Counted from the stretch's first letter, positions 18,974 to 27,507 are shown. The stretch: 64,000 bases of DNA from SLRI01 sp964393275 (GCA_964393275.1 CAYMTA010000016.1:1-64000), one strand, 5' to 3'. Notes: a model not told the origin generated them from the letters alone. Numbers and translations: made by a program.

Positions 18974-20467
18974 TCACGCCTCGATCATCTGCACCTGGAC
19001 GAGCCGGCCGCCGTCCTCGCGCGACAGCAGGATCTGGCCACGGTCGGCGAGGCGGACATGGCTTCCGATCGGCACGTCCTTGCCGGTGCCGACGTCGTGC
19101 ATCCGCGGCAGCCGCTCGTTGACCAGGTACCACTCGCCCTGGTGCTGCTGAAAGTAGCCGACGCGGCTTCTCTGCTCGGGCTCGAGATGCTCGTTGGGAA
19201 AGAGGCGGCGGTTGGCATGCCAGACGTGGAGCGACTGGCCGTTCCAGACCATGAGCCGGTGATTGTCGGGCTGGAACCTGTTGCTGTGGCGGCTGGAGTA
19301 GAGGTTCAGGACGGGCAGCTTGCCGACATGGCGGGTGCCGCAGAACGGGCAGGCGGGCCTCGTGGTGTTGGCGAAGACGTACCAGCGCATCTCGCAGGCC
19401 GGATTGGCGCAAGGCTGGATCAGGTCGACGGTGCGCACCAAGGCGCTCTCCCATTCCTGGGCGGTAGGTCGATGCCGCGGGTCGTGCAGGCCGTCGACGA
19501 AGGCCTTCTCGAAGAGCTCGGCGAGCAGCGGGCCGGCCATGGTGAAGGGCAGCTTCTGGGTGTCGGCCCAGGGCAGCTCGGAGGCGCGCACCTGATCGAT
19601 GCGGATGCGGTTGCCCTGATCCCTTGGATGCTCGACGAAGAGCGCTTGCCGTCCCATCGACAGCTCCTCGTCCCTGGCCGCGTCGATGTCGTTGACCCTG
19701 GAGCCGCGCAGCGGATGTCGATAGAGGAGATACATGTAGACCAGCACGGCCAGCGCATGCCGGTCGGTCAGCGTCGAGGGCAGCTTGCGGGCCGGATCGT
19801 GGCGGTCGAGATGCTGGGTGGCGACGACCTCGGGGGCAATGAAATCGGGCGTGCCGACGACGTCGGGCGGAAATTTTCCCGGCACGACCAGACCGTCGAT
19901 GTCGATGATGCAGGCGTGCCCGCCTGCCGGGTCGACCAGCACGTTCTTGTAGGAGAGGTCGCTGTGGGCGAGCCCGGCGGCGTGCAGCCGGCGCACGGCG
20001 CGGCTGATGAGCAGGCAGATGCGCAGATGGCTCAGCCAGTCGCCCTTCTCCCGCGGATCGAGAAACCGCGAGCGGTTGGAGGCGCTGGCGAACCACTTGC
20101 CCTCCTTCTCCCTGCCGCGGATGCCGAGGACGTCGCCATTGACGGAGCCGTGCTCGAAGAAGAAGTGCGGCGGATAGACCGGCACGACGACGCCCGTCCG
20201 GCCGTCGTGATCGACGATGCCGGACGGCCAGCAGAAGAGGTCCTTCCAGTAGTCGCCGCCGGCGCGCTCGAAGATGCCTTCGCGGTAGGTCGTCACGATC
20301 GACCTCAGCCGTTCCCGGGCGACCTGGTCGAGCTTGTCGCGGAAGAACGCGACGACGTAGTCGCGGCCGGGGCTCATGTAGACGTCCTTCATGCCGCCCT
20401 GGCCGATCATCTCGTCGACGAACGAAACCGGCCGGCCGTCCCCGGTCGAAAGCCGGATCTCGGTCAT
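18974..20467 (-). CDS. Ter-module serine/threonine protein kinase with zinc ribbon
   Basis: This 497-residue cytosolic protein is the kinase member of the TerY-phosphatase-kinase set. The kinase fold shows a glycine-rich loop (MIGQGGMKDVY, 20-30), the catalytic loop HSDLSYKN (168-175) and GTPDFIAPE (205-213). The DFG triplet reads DID (189-191), keeping the metal Asp but not Gly. A zinc ribbon (CANPAC, then CPFC) lies near residues 355-375, followed by a beta-rich tail resembling an FHA-type domain. The start overlaps the phosphatase stop by ATGA. It probably phosphorylates proteins of this stress module, and the PP2C upstream would reverse this. Targets are unknown. Confidence 0.85.
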   Translation of the reverse strand: MTEIRLSTGDGRPVSFVDEMIGQGGMKDVYMSPGRDYVVAFFRDKLDQVARERLRSIVTTYREGIFERAGGDYWKDLFCWPSGIVDHDGRTGVVVPVYPPHFFFEHGSVNGDVLGIRGREKEGKWFASASNRSRFLDPREKGDWLSHLRICLLISRAVRRLHAAGLAHSDLSYKNVLVDPAGGHACIIDIDGLVVPGKFPPDVVGTPDFIAPEVVATQHLDRHDPARKLPSTLTDRHALAVLVYMYLLYRHPLRGSRVNDIDAARDEELSMGRQALFVEHPRDQGNRIRIDQVRASELPWADTQKLPFTMAGPLLAELFEKAFVDGLHDPRHRPTAQEWESALVRTVDLIQPCANPACEMRWYVFANTTRPACPFCGTRHVGKLPVLNLYSSRHSNRFQPDNHRLMVWNGQSLHVWHANRRLFPNEHLEPEQRSRVGYFQQHQGEWYLVNERLPRMHDVGTGKDVPIGSHVRLADRGQILLSREDGGRLVQVQMIEA

Positions 20468-22053
20468 GCGCCAGCCGCGCCGCCAGGGACCAGCACCACG
20501 AGCGTTCGATCGTCGTGGTTGCCTGGCGACCAGAAGTCGAGCCAGCCCAGAAGTTGGTTTTTAAGTTCGGCATTGTCCTGGCGAAAGTCGACGCGCTTGC
20601 CGAGGTCGTCCTGCCAGAAGCTGCGCCACTGACCGGCGTCCGTGTAGGCGGATTCGGTCGGGAGCTTCGGGTCGGTGATGCCGTCGGTCATCACGAAAAG
20701 CGCGCTGAACCGGTCACGCACGGCGAAGAAGACGCGTTCGGCCAGGGCATCATTGCCGCCTTCGAATTCGGACGAATGGAGAAACTTCGTCTGCCCCGCG
20801 AACTCGCCGCTGTCGGGCGCGGCCAGGACCTTGACCGTCCCGCCCTCGGCGTCGAGCACGGCGGCCCCGCCATCGCCGATCGAGAAGCCGGCAAAGAACC
20901 AGCCGGCGGAAACCCTTCGGGCGATGCAGACGATCAAGGTGGTCGAGAAATCACCTGCCGATCGCTTCTTCTCCTCGGCCTCCCTCTCGATCGCCAGGGC
21001 GGCTTGCCGTGCCGATTCGACGATGGTGTCGTGGAGGGCGAGAGCGATGTTCCGGGCCGCGTCCTCCTTGCCCGCGCGAAGCTCCGCCACCAGGCGCTCG
21101 ATCCTGGCCGGCCCGAGCAGATCGTCGAGCAGCGGCGGCAGGCGCTCGAGAATGGTCTCCACCGCGAGCTGCGAGCCGCGCCTGGACACGGGCGCGCTGC
21201 CGGCACCGTCGGCGACGACGGCGATCTGCCAGCCGCTCGGGGTCGGCTTCGAGAGGCCGAAATCGTCGTCGCGGAAGAGACCCTCGTGGGCGTGCGATCG
21301 ACCCCGCTTGCTGGCGCCAGCGCCGAACAGGGGTCCGTCGCAGATGGCGAAGGCCTCGTCGGGCTTTGCGTACGGCGCCTGCTGGTTGCTCGGCTCGTTC
21401 CGCCAGAGGCTCCGCGGGTCGGGGTTCACCCACAGCCTGGCTTTCATCTCCACCGGCGTGTCCTCGAGCAGGCCGGACACGCGTATCTCGAAGCTGCCGT
21501 GCCTGTGTGGTATTCCGCCGAACCTCACGGTCTCGCCCTCGATGGTGACGTCGATATCCGACCCGTGGCCTCCCTCCACCTGGGCGTTTCGCCAACCGCT
21601 GATGGGGACGACGTGCTCATAGGGTTGGCCGACGCTCGCGTTGGTCAGATTGATCGACCCTTCGCCGATCCGAGCTGGCGGCCTGGTCGTCCGGCCCTCG
21701 CCCGATTGCGCGGCAGGCGGAGGCCATTGCATCGGTTGGCCGTCCGCAGGCTCGGCTTTGTCCAGATTGGCTTGCAGTCTTGCGGGTGAGCCAAAGCCTC
21801 TATCCCTGAGATCTTTCAAGCCAAACCTGTACGCTTCGGTTCTTCGCTCCTGCCCCCGACCGCTGTCCTTGCGCCGTCGCTCATGCTTGATGAGATGGCC
21901 CGACAGGTGTTGCACTCTGTTCCATATTGCTTGTGCAGCAATCGCGCATTCATCGAGATCGTTTTCATCGGGAATGACGCTATTCTCGATGATGTCCTTG
22001 AGCCCATCGATGAACGCCGTGATCTCCGGCGACGGACGCGAACCCTCGCTCAT
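20464..22053 (-). CDS. PP2C-type protein phosphatase with Ig-like N-terminal extension
   Basis: This 529-residue protein ends in a PP2C phosphatase domain (about 230-525) with metal-binding motifs VVADGAGSAPV (280-289), SIGDGGAAVLD, VMTDGITD and NHDDRTLVV. The first 105 residues are helical and unassigned. Residues 128-211 look like a beta-sandwich of cadherin/Ig type (SINLTNASVGQPYEHVVPIS through DVTIEGETVRFGGIP). The start at 22053 overlaps the TerY stop and the end overlaps the kinase start, both by ATGA, so the three genes are tightly coupled. The role is dephosphorylation opposing the adjacent kinase. Confidence 0.87.
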   Translation of the reverse strand: MSEGSRPSPEITAFIDGLKDIIENSVIPDENDLDECAIAAQAIWNRVQHLSGHLIKHERRRKDSGRGQERRTEAYRFGLKDLRDRGFGSPARLQANLDKAEPADGQPMQWPPPAAQSGEGRTTRPPARIGEGSINLTNASVGQPYEHVVPISGWRNAQVEGGHGSDIDVTIEGETVRFGGIPHRHGSFEIRVSGLLEDTPVEMKARLWVNPDPRSLWRNEPSNQQAPYAKPDEAFAICDGPLFGAGASKRGRSHAHEGLFRDDDFGLSKPTPSGWQIAVVADGAGSAPVSRRGSQLAVETILERLPPLLDDLLGPARIERLVAELRAGKEDAARNIALALHDTIVESARQAALAIEREAEEKKRSAGDFSTTLIVCIARRVSAGWFFAGFSIGDGGAAVLDAEGGTVKVLAAPDSGEFAGQTKFLHSSEFEGGNDALAERVFFAVRDRFSALFVMTDGITDPKLPTESAYTDAGQWRSFWQDDLGKRVDFRQDNAELKNQLLGWLDFWSPGNHDDRTLVVLVPGGAAGA

Positions 22054-23123
22054 CCCTGGCTCCGTCCGATATCGAAGCCCGCATTGCTCCCGCCCGAGCC
22101 GTAATGGCCGGTCTCGCCGCACCAGGGGCAGGTCTGCTCGCCCGGGCCGGTGATGCAGTGGACGCCACCGCAGCCGCAGACGGCCATCGCCGATCTGGAG
22201 CCGCAATGCGGACAGGAGGGCTGGCCGATGATGTCCTGCGAATTGACGGATTGCAGGGTCGGCTCGTCGGCCGCCAGGTCGAAATAGCTCCTGGCGACCG
22301 GGACCGTGCATTTCAGCATGTAGCGGCGGGTCTGGAGGAGCCCGGCCAGCACGGGATCCCGGGTCTCGATGCGGCCGAGATGCTGCTCGTACTTGACGAT
22401 GTAATGCTGCTCGCTCTCCTGGCACCTGCCGAGGAAGATGGCGAAGCGCTCGTCGACGCCGGCGAACGGGCTCAGGCTCTCGGCGTTCGCGGCGGGGGCC
22501 ATGATCCTCGGGTCGGCCTTGGCGAGGCTGACGGTCTCGTCCTTGCCGACGCCGACGCTGCGGCTCTGCGACTGGATCGAGCGGCTGATCCAGGTGACGA
22601 ATCCGGCGAACGCGTCGGCGGCGGTGTCGTCGAGGACCAGCACATGGTCGGTCAGCCGCGCCAGGACCCGGTGGTCGGCGGTGCCGCCGATGGAGACCGC
22701 GATCAGCTGGACGAAGCGGCGATAGCTGGCGTTCCAGCGGTCGACGGCGCGGCCGACGTCGTCGGTCGGATGGCCGTCGGTCATCAGGAAGACAATCGGC
22801 CGCCAGTCGCCTTTCCGGTCGGCCGTGGCCATTCGCACCGTGCCGTCGATCTCGTCCATCAGATGCAGCAGGGCGGCGCCCAGCGCGGTGCCGCCACCGA
22901 CCGGGAGGGTCGGCGGGTGGAACGCCGTCAGCTCACAAAGGGGCGTGAGCGTGCGCGCCCGTCCGGCGAAGGCGATCACCGCGAGATGCACCGTCTCCAG
23001 CGCATGCGGATCGGCGCGCAGTGCCTTGACGATCTCGGCAAGGCCCTCCTCCAGCGCATAGAGGCTGCTGCCGATCATCGATTCGGAGACGTCGACCAGG
23101 AAAAAGACGGGAAGCCGGCGCAT
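22050..23123 (-). CDS. TerY-type vWA protein with C-terminal zinc-binding domain
   Basis: This 357-residue cytosolic protein has an N-terminal von Willebrand A domain with an intact metal site (D11-V-S13-E-S15, Thr80 in GGGTALG, Asp116 in MTDGHPTD). The C-terminal TerY-C cysteine cluster (CPHCGSRSAMAVCGCGGVHC, then CPWCG) should bind zinc. In Ter systems TerY proteins act as scaffolds linking TerD proteins to the phosphatase and kinase, known mainly from gene context. The ATG at 23123 follows GAGGA by 6 bases; a GTG at 23129 is possible. Confidence 0.88.
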   Translation of the reverse strand: MRRLPVFFLVDVSESMIGSSLYALEEGLAEIVKALRADPHALETVHLAVIAFAGRARTLTPLCELTAFHPPTLPVGGGTALGAALLHLMDEIDGTVRMATADRKGDWRPIVFLMTDGHPTDDVGRAVDRWNASYRRFVQLIAVSIGGTADHRVLARLTDHVLVLDDTAADAFAGFVTWISRSIQSQSRSVGVGKDETVSLAKADPRIMAPAANAESLSPFAGVDERFAIFLGRCQESEQHYIVKYEQHLGRIETRDPVLAGLLQTRRYMLKCTVPVARSYFDLAADEPTLQSVNSQDIIGQPSCPHCGSRSAMAVCGCGGVHCITGPGEQTCPWCGETGHYGSGGSNAGFDIGRSQG

Positions 23124-23150
23124 CGCCACTCCTCGAGAAATGATCTGGCC

Positions 23151-23786
23151 TCAATAGACGAGCTGGATCGCCACTGGCGGCGGCGGCAGGACGACCTCGG
23201 ATGTGGCACCCAGCGAGCGGTTGCCACTGGCGATGGTCGAGGTCACCCATTTGAAGAATCCGGCGAAGCTCGAGGCATCCATGGTGTCCAGCGTCACCAG
23301 GTGATCGCAGAGCAGCCGCAGGTCGGCCTCGCGCGCCTTGGGGCCGGCGACGCAGCCGATGATGTTGGCGAAGCCCAGCGCCTTGATCCGCGGGCACTGG
23401 TCCTCGAACAGCATGATGTCGGAGGGCTTGCCATCGGTCATGACGAAGAGGAGCGGCGCCCAGTCGCCCTTGGCTTGCGGCGTCGAGCGCGCCACCTCCC
23501 TCGGCACGCGCGCGGCCAGCATCTCGAGGGCGAGGCCGAGATGGGTCGGGCCCGATTGGGGTGCCGCGATGTCCGGCGGCACGAGGCTGTCGAGCGGTGT
23601 CAGGGGCACGACCACCCTGGCTTCGATGTCGAAGGTGATGATGCAGATATGCACGCTCTCGAGGGCATGCGGATCCTGGCGCAGGGCGTTGATCATCGCC
23701 CGCAGCCCGGTGTTCAGCGCCTCGATCGGCTCGCCACGCATCGACCCCGAGGTGTCGAGCAGGATGTAGACGGGCAGCTTTCTCAC
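23151..23786 (-). CDS. TerY-like vWA domain protein (middle copy)
   Basis: This 211-residue stand-alone vWA protein begins RKLPVYILLDTSGSM after a GTG start at 23786 and has the metal-site residues D11, S13 and S15, plus FVMTDGKPSD. It lacks the zinc-binding tail of the downstream TerY and ends with a proline run (LPPPPVAIQLVY). It is a tandem paralogue of the neighbours, 27 bp from the next gene. Confidence 0.88.
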   Translation of the reverse strand: MRKLPVYILLDTSGSMRGEPIEALNTGLRAMINALRQDPHALESVHICIITFDIEARVVVPLTPLDSLVPPDIAAPQSGPTHLGLALEMLAARVPREVARSTPQAKGDWAPLLFVMTDGKPSDIMLFEDQCPRIKALGFANIIGCVAGPKAREADLRLLCDHLVTLDTMDASSFAGFFKWVTSTIASGNRSLGATSEVVLPPPPVAIQLVY

Positions 23787-23819
23787 GGCCTCTCCAACGA
23801 CGACCCGGTGTTGCGATGG

Positions 23820-24458
23820 TCACGCGACGACGTTGATTTCCGGCGGCGGGGGCGGCAACTCGTGCAGCTTCGTGCTGTCCGACTTGGTCAGATCGACCTT
23901 CTTCGAGGTCGTCGAGATGCTCGCCGACACCCACTTGAAGAAGGCGCCGATCGTGCTGGAGTCCGCAGTGTCCAGTGCGACGACGCATTCGGTGATCTTC
24001 TTCAGCTCGTCCGTGTCGGCGCCGTGGCCGGCGGCGCAGGCGATGATCATGCCGACGCCGGCCTTGCGGATGGCGGCCCGACCCTTGGCGAGATCGTCCG
24101 TCGGCCGGCCGTCGGTCATCAGGAAGACCAGTGGCTTCCAGTCGCCCTTCGTCTCGGCCGTGGATCGCCGCACCTCGCGGCCGATGCAGGTGGCGGTGAG
24201 CTCGAGCGCAGCGCCGAGGGCGGTCGTCGTGCCGGCCTCGATGCTCGGCGGCTGAAAGGCGGTGAGCTCGGTGAGCGGCACCACCTGCCGGGCCGTATCG
24301 TCGAAGACGATGACGCTCAGACAGGCGGTCTCGAGCGCATAAGGATCGCTTCTGAGCGTGCCCAGGAGCGTCTGCATGCCCGTCCGCACCGCTTCGATCG
24401 GCTCCCCGTGCATCGAGCCGGATACGTCGAGAACGAGATAGACGGGCAGGCGGCGCAT
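23820..24458 (-). CDS. TerY-like vWA domain protein (first copy)
   Basis: This 212-residue vWA protein has metal-site motif DVSGSM (11-16) and FLMTDGRPTDD, ending in a proline-rich tail (ELPPPPPEINVVA) like its paralogue. The start at 24458 follows AGGA by 9 bases. An in-frame ATG at 24563, overlapping the terD stop, would add 35 residues made of repeated RPPFQRPI units; this alternative cannot be excluded. Confidence 0.87.
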   Translation of the reverse strand: MRRLPVYLVLDVSGSMHGEPIEAVRTGMQTLLGTLRSDPYALETACLSVIVFDDTARQVVPLTELTAFQPPSIEAGTTTALGAALELTATCIGREVRRSTAETKGDWKPLVFLMTDGRPTDDLAKGRAAIRKAGVGMIIACAAGHGADTDELKKITECVVALDTADSSTIGAFFKWVSASISTTSKKVDLTKSDSTKLHELPPPPPEINVVA

Positions 24459-24474
24459 GGCGGCATTCCTGATC

Positions 24475-24548
24475 GATTGCTGAAAGGGTGGCCTGGTCGG
24501 TCGCTGAAAGGGTGGCCTGATCGGCCGCTGGAAGGGTGGAATCCGATC
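24475..24548. repeat. Three tandem 24-26-bp repeats before the first terY-like gene
   Basis: Units at 24475-24498, 24499-24522 and 24523-24548 share GCTGAAAGGGTGGCCTGRTC. They fill nearly all of the 94-bp space between terD and the vWA gene. The unit length is a multiple of three in the first two copies, so an open frame runs through them on the minus strand. Confidence 0.85.
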
Positions 24549-24552
24549 GGCT

Positions 24553-25131
24553 TCAACCGACATTGACGCCGAAATTGCGGGCGAGCGGGGCCAGGCCGCC
24601 GGCGTAACCCTGCCCCACCGCCCGGAACTTCCATTCGCCGCCGTGGCGATAGATCTCGCCGAAGATCAGCGCGGTCTCGGTCGAGTAGTCCTCGGAGAGG
24701 TCATAGCGGGCGATCTCGCGGTCATTCGCGTCGTTGACGATGCGGATGAAGGCGTTCTCGACCATGCCGAAGCTCTGCCCGCGACTTTCCGCGTCGTGAA
24801 TGGTCACTGCCACCGACAGCCTCTTGAAGATCGCCGGCACGCGGTCGAGCTCGACCTTGATGACCTCGTCGTCGCCATCGCCATCGCCGGTGCGATTGTC
24901 GCCCGAATGCTCGATCGAGCCATCCGAGGAGACGAGATTGTTGTAGAAGACGAAGCCGTCGTCCGACGCCACCTTGCCGTTCTCGGCCAGCATGAAGAGG
25001 GAGGCGTCGAGATCGAACTCGGCGCCGTCGGTGGCACGCGTGTCCCAGCCGAGGCCGACCCGGATTCTCGTCAGCCCTGGCTCGGCCTTGGAGAGGCTGA
25101 CATTGCCGCCCTTGGATAGCGAAACGGTCAT
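24553..25131 (-). CDS. terD: TerD-family stress protein
   Basis: This 192-residue protein matches TerD/TerE, cytosolic beta-sandwich proteins that bind calcium and belong to tellurite and general chemical-stress resistance loci. It has the N-terminal VSLSKGGNVSLSK, the GLGWD segment, and the acidic calcium-binding stretch GDNRTGDGDGDDE around residues 77-89. The DAESRGQSFGMVENAFIRI region and the RYDLSED segment are conserved. It follows the DUF475/TerC gene by 60 bp. Confidence 0.94.
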   Translation of the reverse strand: MTVSLSKGGNVSLSKAEPGLTRIRVGLGWDTRATDGAEFDLDASLFMLAENGKVASDDGFVFYNNLVSSDGSIEHSGDNRTGDGDGDDEVIKVELDRVPAIFKRLSVAVTIHDAESRGQSFGMVENAFIRIVNDANDREIARYDLSEDYSTETALIFGEIYRHGGEWKFRAVGQGYAGGLAPLARNFGVNVG

Positions 25132-25191
25132 CGATTGCTCCTCAATTCGATCATGTTGAACCCGGGTTCGGTCGCCTGGGGTGCCGCGCGG

Positions 25192-26265
25192 TCAGAGCGG
25201 CTTTTGGGCCAGTCCGGAGATTTGGCCGCCGCCTGCCGAGCTTCGGCGGTTGTGGCGGACGGACGACACCAGGGCGGCGCCGATCAGGGCGACCCCGATC
25301 AAGCCGGTGACGACCTCCGGGATGTGCTGGACGGTCTGCGTCAGCATGATGAGCGCCAGCGCCAGGATCGCCCAGAAGGCGCCATGCTCGAGGTAGCGGT
25401 ATTCCGCGAGCGTGCCGCGCTCGACCAGCATGACGGTCATCGAGCGGACGTACATGGCGCCGACGCCGAGGCCGATGGCGATGACGAAGAGGTTGTTGGA
25501 GAGGGCGAAGGCGCCGATCACGCCGTCGAACGAGAAGCTGGCGTCCAGCAGCTCCAGATAGAGAAACGAGGCGAAGCCGGCCCGATGGACGGCCTGCATC
25601 CGCGCCTCGGGCACCGCCATGAAGCCGCCCAGCGCATGCACGGCGATGAAGGTGACGAGGCCGAAGATGCCGGCGGTCAGGAAGGTCAGCGTCTCCTCCG
25701 CCGGCAGCAGGCGGCTGAAGCCGTAGAGCAGCATGAGTGCCACGACGATCTCGATCGCCTCGAGGCTGGCGAACTTCACCAGATGACGCTCGACCAGGTC
25801 GACCCAGTGCACCTCCTTTTCCGCATCGAGGAAATACTTGATGCCGACCATGAGCAGGAACATGCCACCGAAGGCGGCGATGCCCGTGTGCGCGTCGGTG
25901 AGGATGCGGGCGTAGCGATCCGGCTCGAGCACCGCCAGCGTGACCGCCTCGATCGGGCCCAGGCGGGCGGCGATGGCGACGATCAGCAGCGGGAAGACGA
26001 TGCGCATGCCGAAGACGGCGATGGCGATGCCCCAGGTCAGGAATCGGCGTTGCCACCTCGGCTCCATGTCCTTGAGGATGGTGGCATTGACGATCGCATT
26101 GTCGAAGGAGAGGCTGATCTCGAGGACGCAGAGAACGGTGACGATCAGCACGATCGACAAGGTTCCGGCCATGGTGCCGGACGCGTTCCAGCCGAGGGCC
26201 GCGCCGGCGGCCAGACCGAGGCCCGTGAGGACGAAGGCGCCGGTGAAGTATCGAAACATCCACAT
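25192..26265 (-). CDS. DUF475/TerC-family integral membrane protein
   Basis: This 357-residue protein has about nine hydrophobic segments and belongs to the DUF475 group of the TerC superfamily, whose members act with TerD proteins and are implicated in metal handling at the membrane. Acidic residues within membrane segments are kept in ISLSFDNAIVNATIL (about 50-65) and ELLDASFSFDGVIGAFALSN (about 233-252), which are the family signatures. The start MWMFRYFTG is at 26265, 90 bp after terZ. Confidence 0.92.
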   Translation of the reverse strand: MWMFRYFTGAFVLTGLGLAAGAALGWNASGTMAGTLSIVLIVTVLCVLEISLSFDNAIVNATILKDMEPRWQRRFLTWGIAIAVFGMRIVFPLLIVAIAARLGPIEAVTLAVLEPDRYARILTDAHTGIAAFGGMFLLMVGIKYFLDAEKEVHWVDLVERHLVKFASLEAIEIVVALMLLYGFSRLLPAEETLTFLTAGIFGLVTFIAVHALGGFMAVPEARMQAVHRAGFASFLYLELLDASFSFDGVIGAFALSNNLFVIAIGLGVGAMYVRSMTVMLVERGTLAEYRYLEHGAFWAILALALIMLTQTVQHIPEVVTGLIGVALIGAALVSSVRHNRRSSAGGGQISGLAQKPL

Positions 26266-26355
26266 GATCTGTCTTTGCGTGTCGGCCGGCCGGCGATCCT
26301 GGAGCGGATCGCCGGCCAGCCGGATTTCAGGGGCGGCCCACCCTTCGAGCGCGAT

Positions 26356-26946
26356 TCAGGCGAGATGCGGCCGGATGATCGGCAGCAGGTCGGCGAAGGT
26401 GCGGCCGCGGCCGATCTCGCCGATCGCCTGCATCGTCCAGCCCTGATCCTTGCGAAAGACCTTGCTCATGATCTGCGCGGTGTGGGAGCCGCTGCCGGTG
26501 AGGTCGTAGCGGGCGATCTCCTTGCCCGTGCTCCTGTCGACGAGCCGGCAGAAGGCGTTCTCGATCATGTCGAAGGTCTCGCCGGTGAACGAGTTGACGA
26601 CGAAGACCAGCGTCGTCACCGCCACCGGCACACGGGAAAGGTCGACGATGATCTGCTCGTCGTCGCCGTCACCCGCACCCGTTCGATTGTCGCCGGTATG
26701 GACGACCGACCCGTCCATGCTCCGCAACTGGCGAAACCAGATCGCGTCTATTGCCTCGCCGGCCGCGTCATACATGATGCAGGACGCATCGAGATCGATG
26801 CCCTGGGATTTTTTGCCCAGTATTTTGCCGAGGATGCCCCTTTTCTGTGTTCGCTCGTCCCAGCCCAGGCCCATGACGACCTGCGTCAAGACCTTGCCCG
26901 CCGTCTTCTCCAGCGAAATGGCTTGGCCCTTGGTCAATGAGACCAT
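26356..26946 (-). CDS. terZ: TerZ-like TerD-family stress protein
   Basis: This 196-residue protein is closest in layout to TerZ: MVSLTKGQAISLEK, then GLGWDERTQKRGILGKILG, DLDASCIMYDAAG, and the calcium-binding GDNRTGAGDGDDE near residue 85, with ENAFCRLVDRSTGKEIARYD later. Like TerD it is a cytosolic calcium-binding beta-sandwich protein. It is the first gene of the eight-gene Ter operon and lies behind an AT-rich leader with a candidate promoter and operator. Confidence 0.93.
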   Translation of the reverse strand: MVSLTKGQAISLEKTAGKVLTQVVMGLGWDERTQKRGILGKILGKKSQGIDLDASCIMYDAAGEAIDAIWFRQLRSMDGSVVHTGDNRTGAGDGDDEQIIVDLSRVPVAVTTLVFVVNSFTGETFDMIENAFCRLVDRSTGKEIARYDLTGSGSHTAQIMSKVFRKDQGWTMQAIGEIGRGRTFADLLPIIRPHLA

Positions 26947-26964
26947 TTTCCCTCACACGTAAAG

Positions 26965-26986
26965 AGAATTTCTTGTGAAAAATTCT
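26965..26986. promoter_or_regulatory. Inverted repeat at the Ter operon promoter
   Basis: AGAATTT-N8-AAATTCT is an AT-rich 7-bp dyad placed between the candidate -10 box and terZ, 19 bp before the start codon. The position fits an operator or a leader hairpin. No regulator gene is adjacent. Confidence 0.5.
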
Positions 26987-27016
26987 ATCTTAGGTTGATC
27001 AAGAATGCCAAGGCAA
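26987..27016 (-). promoter_or_regulatory. Candidate promoter of the Ter operon
   Basis: On the minus strand TTGCCT (27016-27011) and TAAGAT (26992-26987) are separated by 18 bp, each matching four of six consensus bases. The surrounding 60 bp are much more AT-rich than the window. The rest of the gap up to the tRNA at 27320 shows nothing else. Confidence 0.35.
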
Positions 27017-27319
27017 AAAAGCCGTGCATGCGACATTGCGTTCATGACCGGACACGCTCCCGGCTGGCGGCCGGCAGTTGGTCGTCGCTCCGGCATCGTC
27101 GCGGACCCCTGCACGCGGTCGGACCAGCGCGAGGCATCATGGCCAATGATCGCGCTGCCAGTCAGACGAGGATGTCGAAAGAACCCATCAGCCGGTCGAC
27201 AGCCAAAAACCGACCGCCCCGGCCGAGAGCGGCAGGCAACAAACGAAGCCATCGGTTGCACCGCGAGCCGGGAGACTACCCCTGGGCGATGGATGGCTTA
27301 CCTAAATGATTGAAAAATA

Positions 27320-27394
27320 TGGCATCCCCAACGGGAATCGAACCCGTGTCTTCACCTTGAAAGGGTGATGTCCTAACCGCTAGACGATGGGGAC
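27320..27394 (-). tRNA. tRNA-Glu (UUC)
   Basis: The minus strand folds as a tRNA beginning GTCCCCATCGTCTAGCGG with anticodon loop CTTTCAA (anticodon TTC, glutamate), the T-arm GGGTTCGATTCC, and an encoded CCA end. The 7-bp acceptor stem pairs fully, with one G-U pair. A T-rich stretch follows it. Confidence 0.97.
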
Positions 27395-27402
27395 CCGGGC
27401 GG

Positions 27403-27431
27403 TACTTAGGCGCTGGCGATGCGCGAATCAA
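27403..27431 (-). promoter_or_regulatory. Possible tRNA-Glu promoter
   Basis: TTGATT (27431-27426) and TAAGTA (27408-27403) are spaced by 17 bp, ending 8 bp before the tRNA. The -35 box is reasonable; the -10 box is poor, so the call rests mainly on position. Confidence 0.3.
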
Positions 27432-27507
27432 CAGCGGTGCCCGGTTCCGGTCACCAGATCTTAACCACTTCCGGCGCATGATCGATCGAGTTGATCGAGG
27501 AGCGGGA

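Noticed and set aside
27395..27507. Further tRNA or small RNA next to tRNA-Glu
   Set aside because: No second cloverleaf or stable stem-loop could be found in this space, only a possible tRNA promoter.
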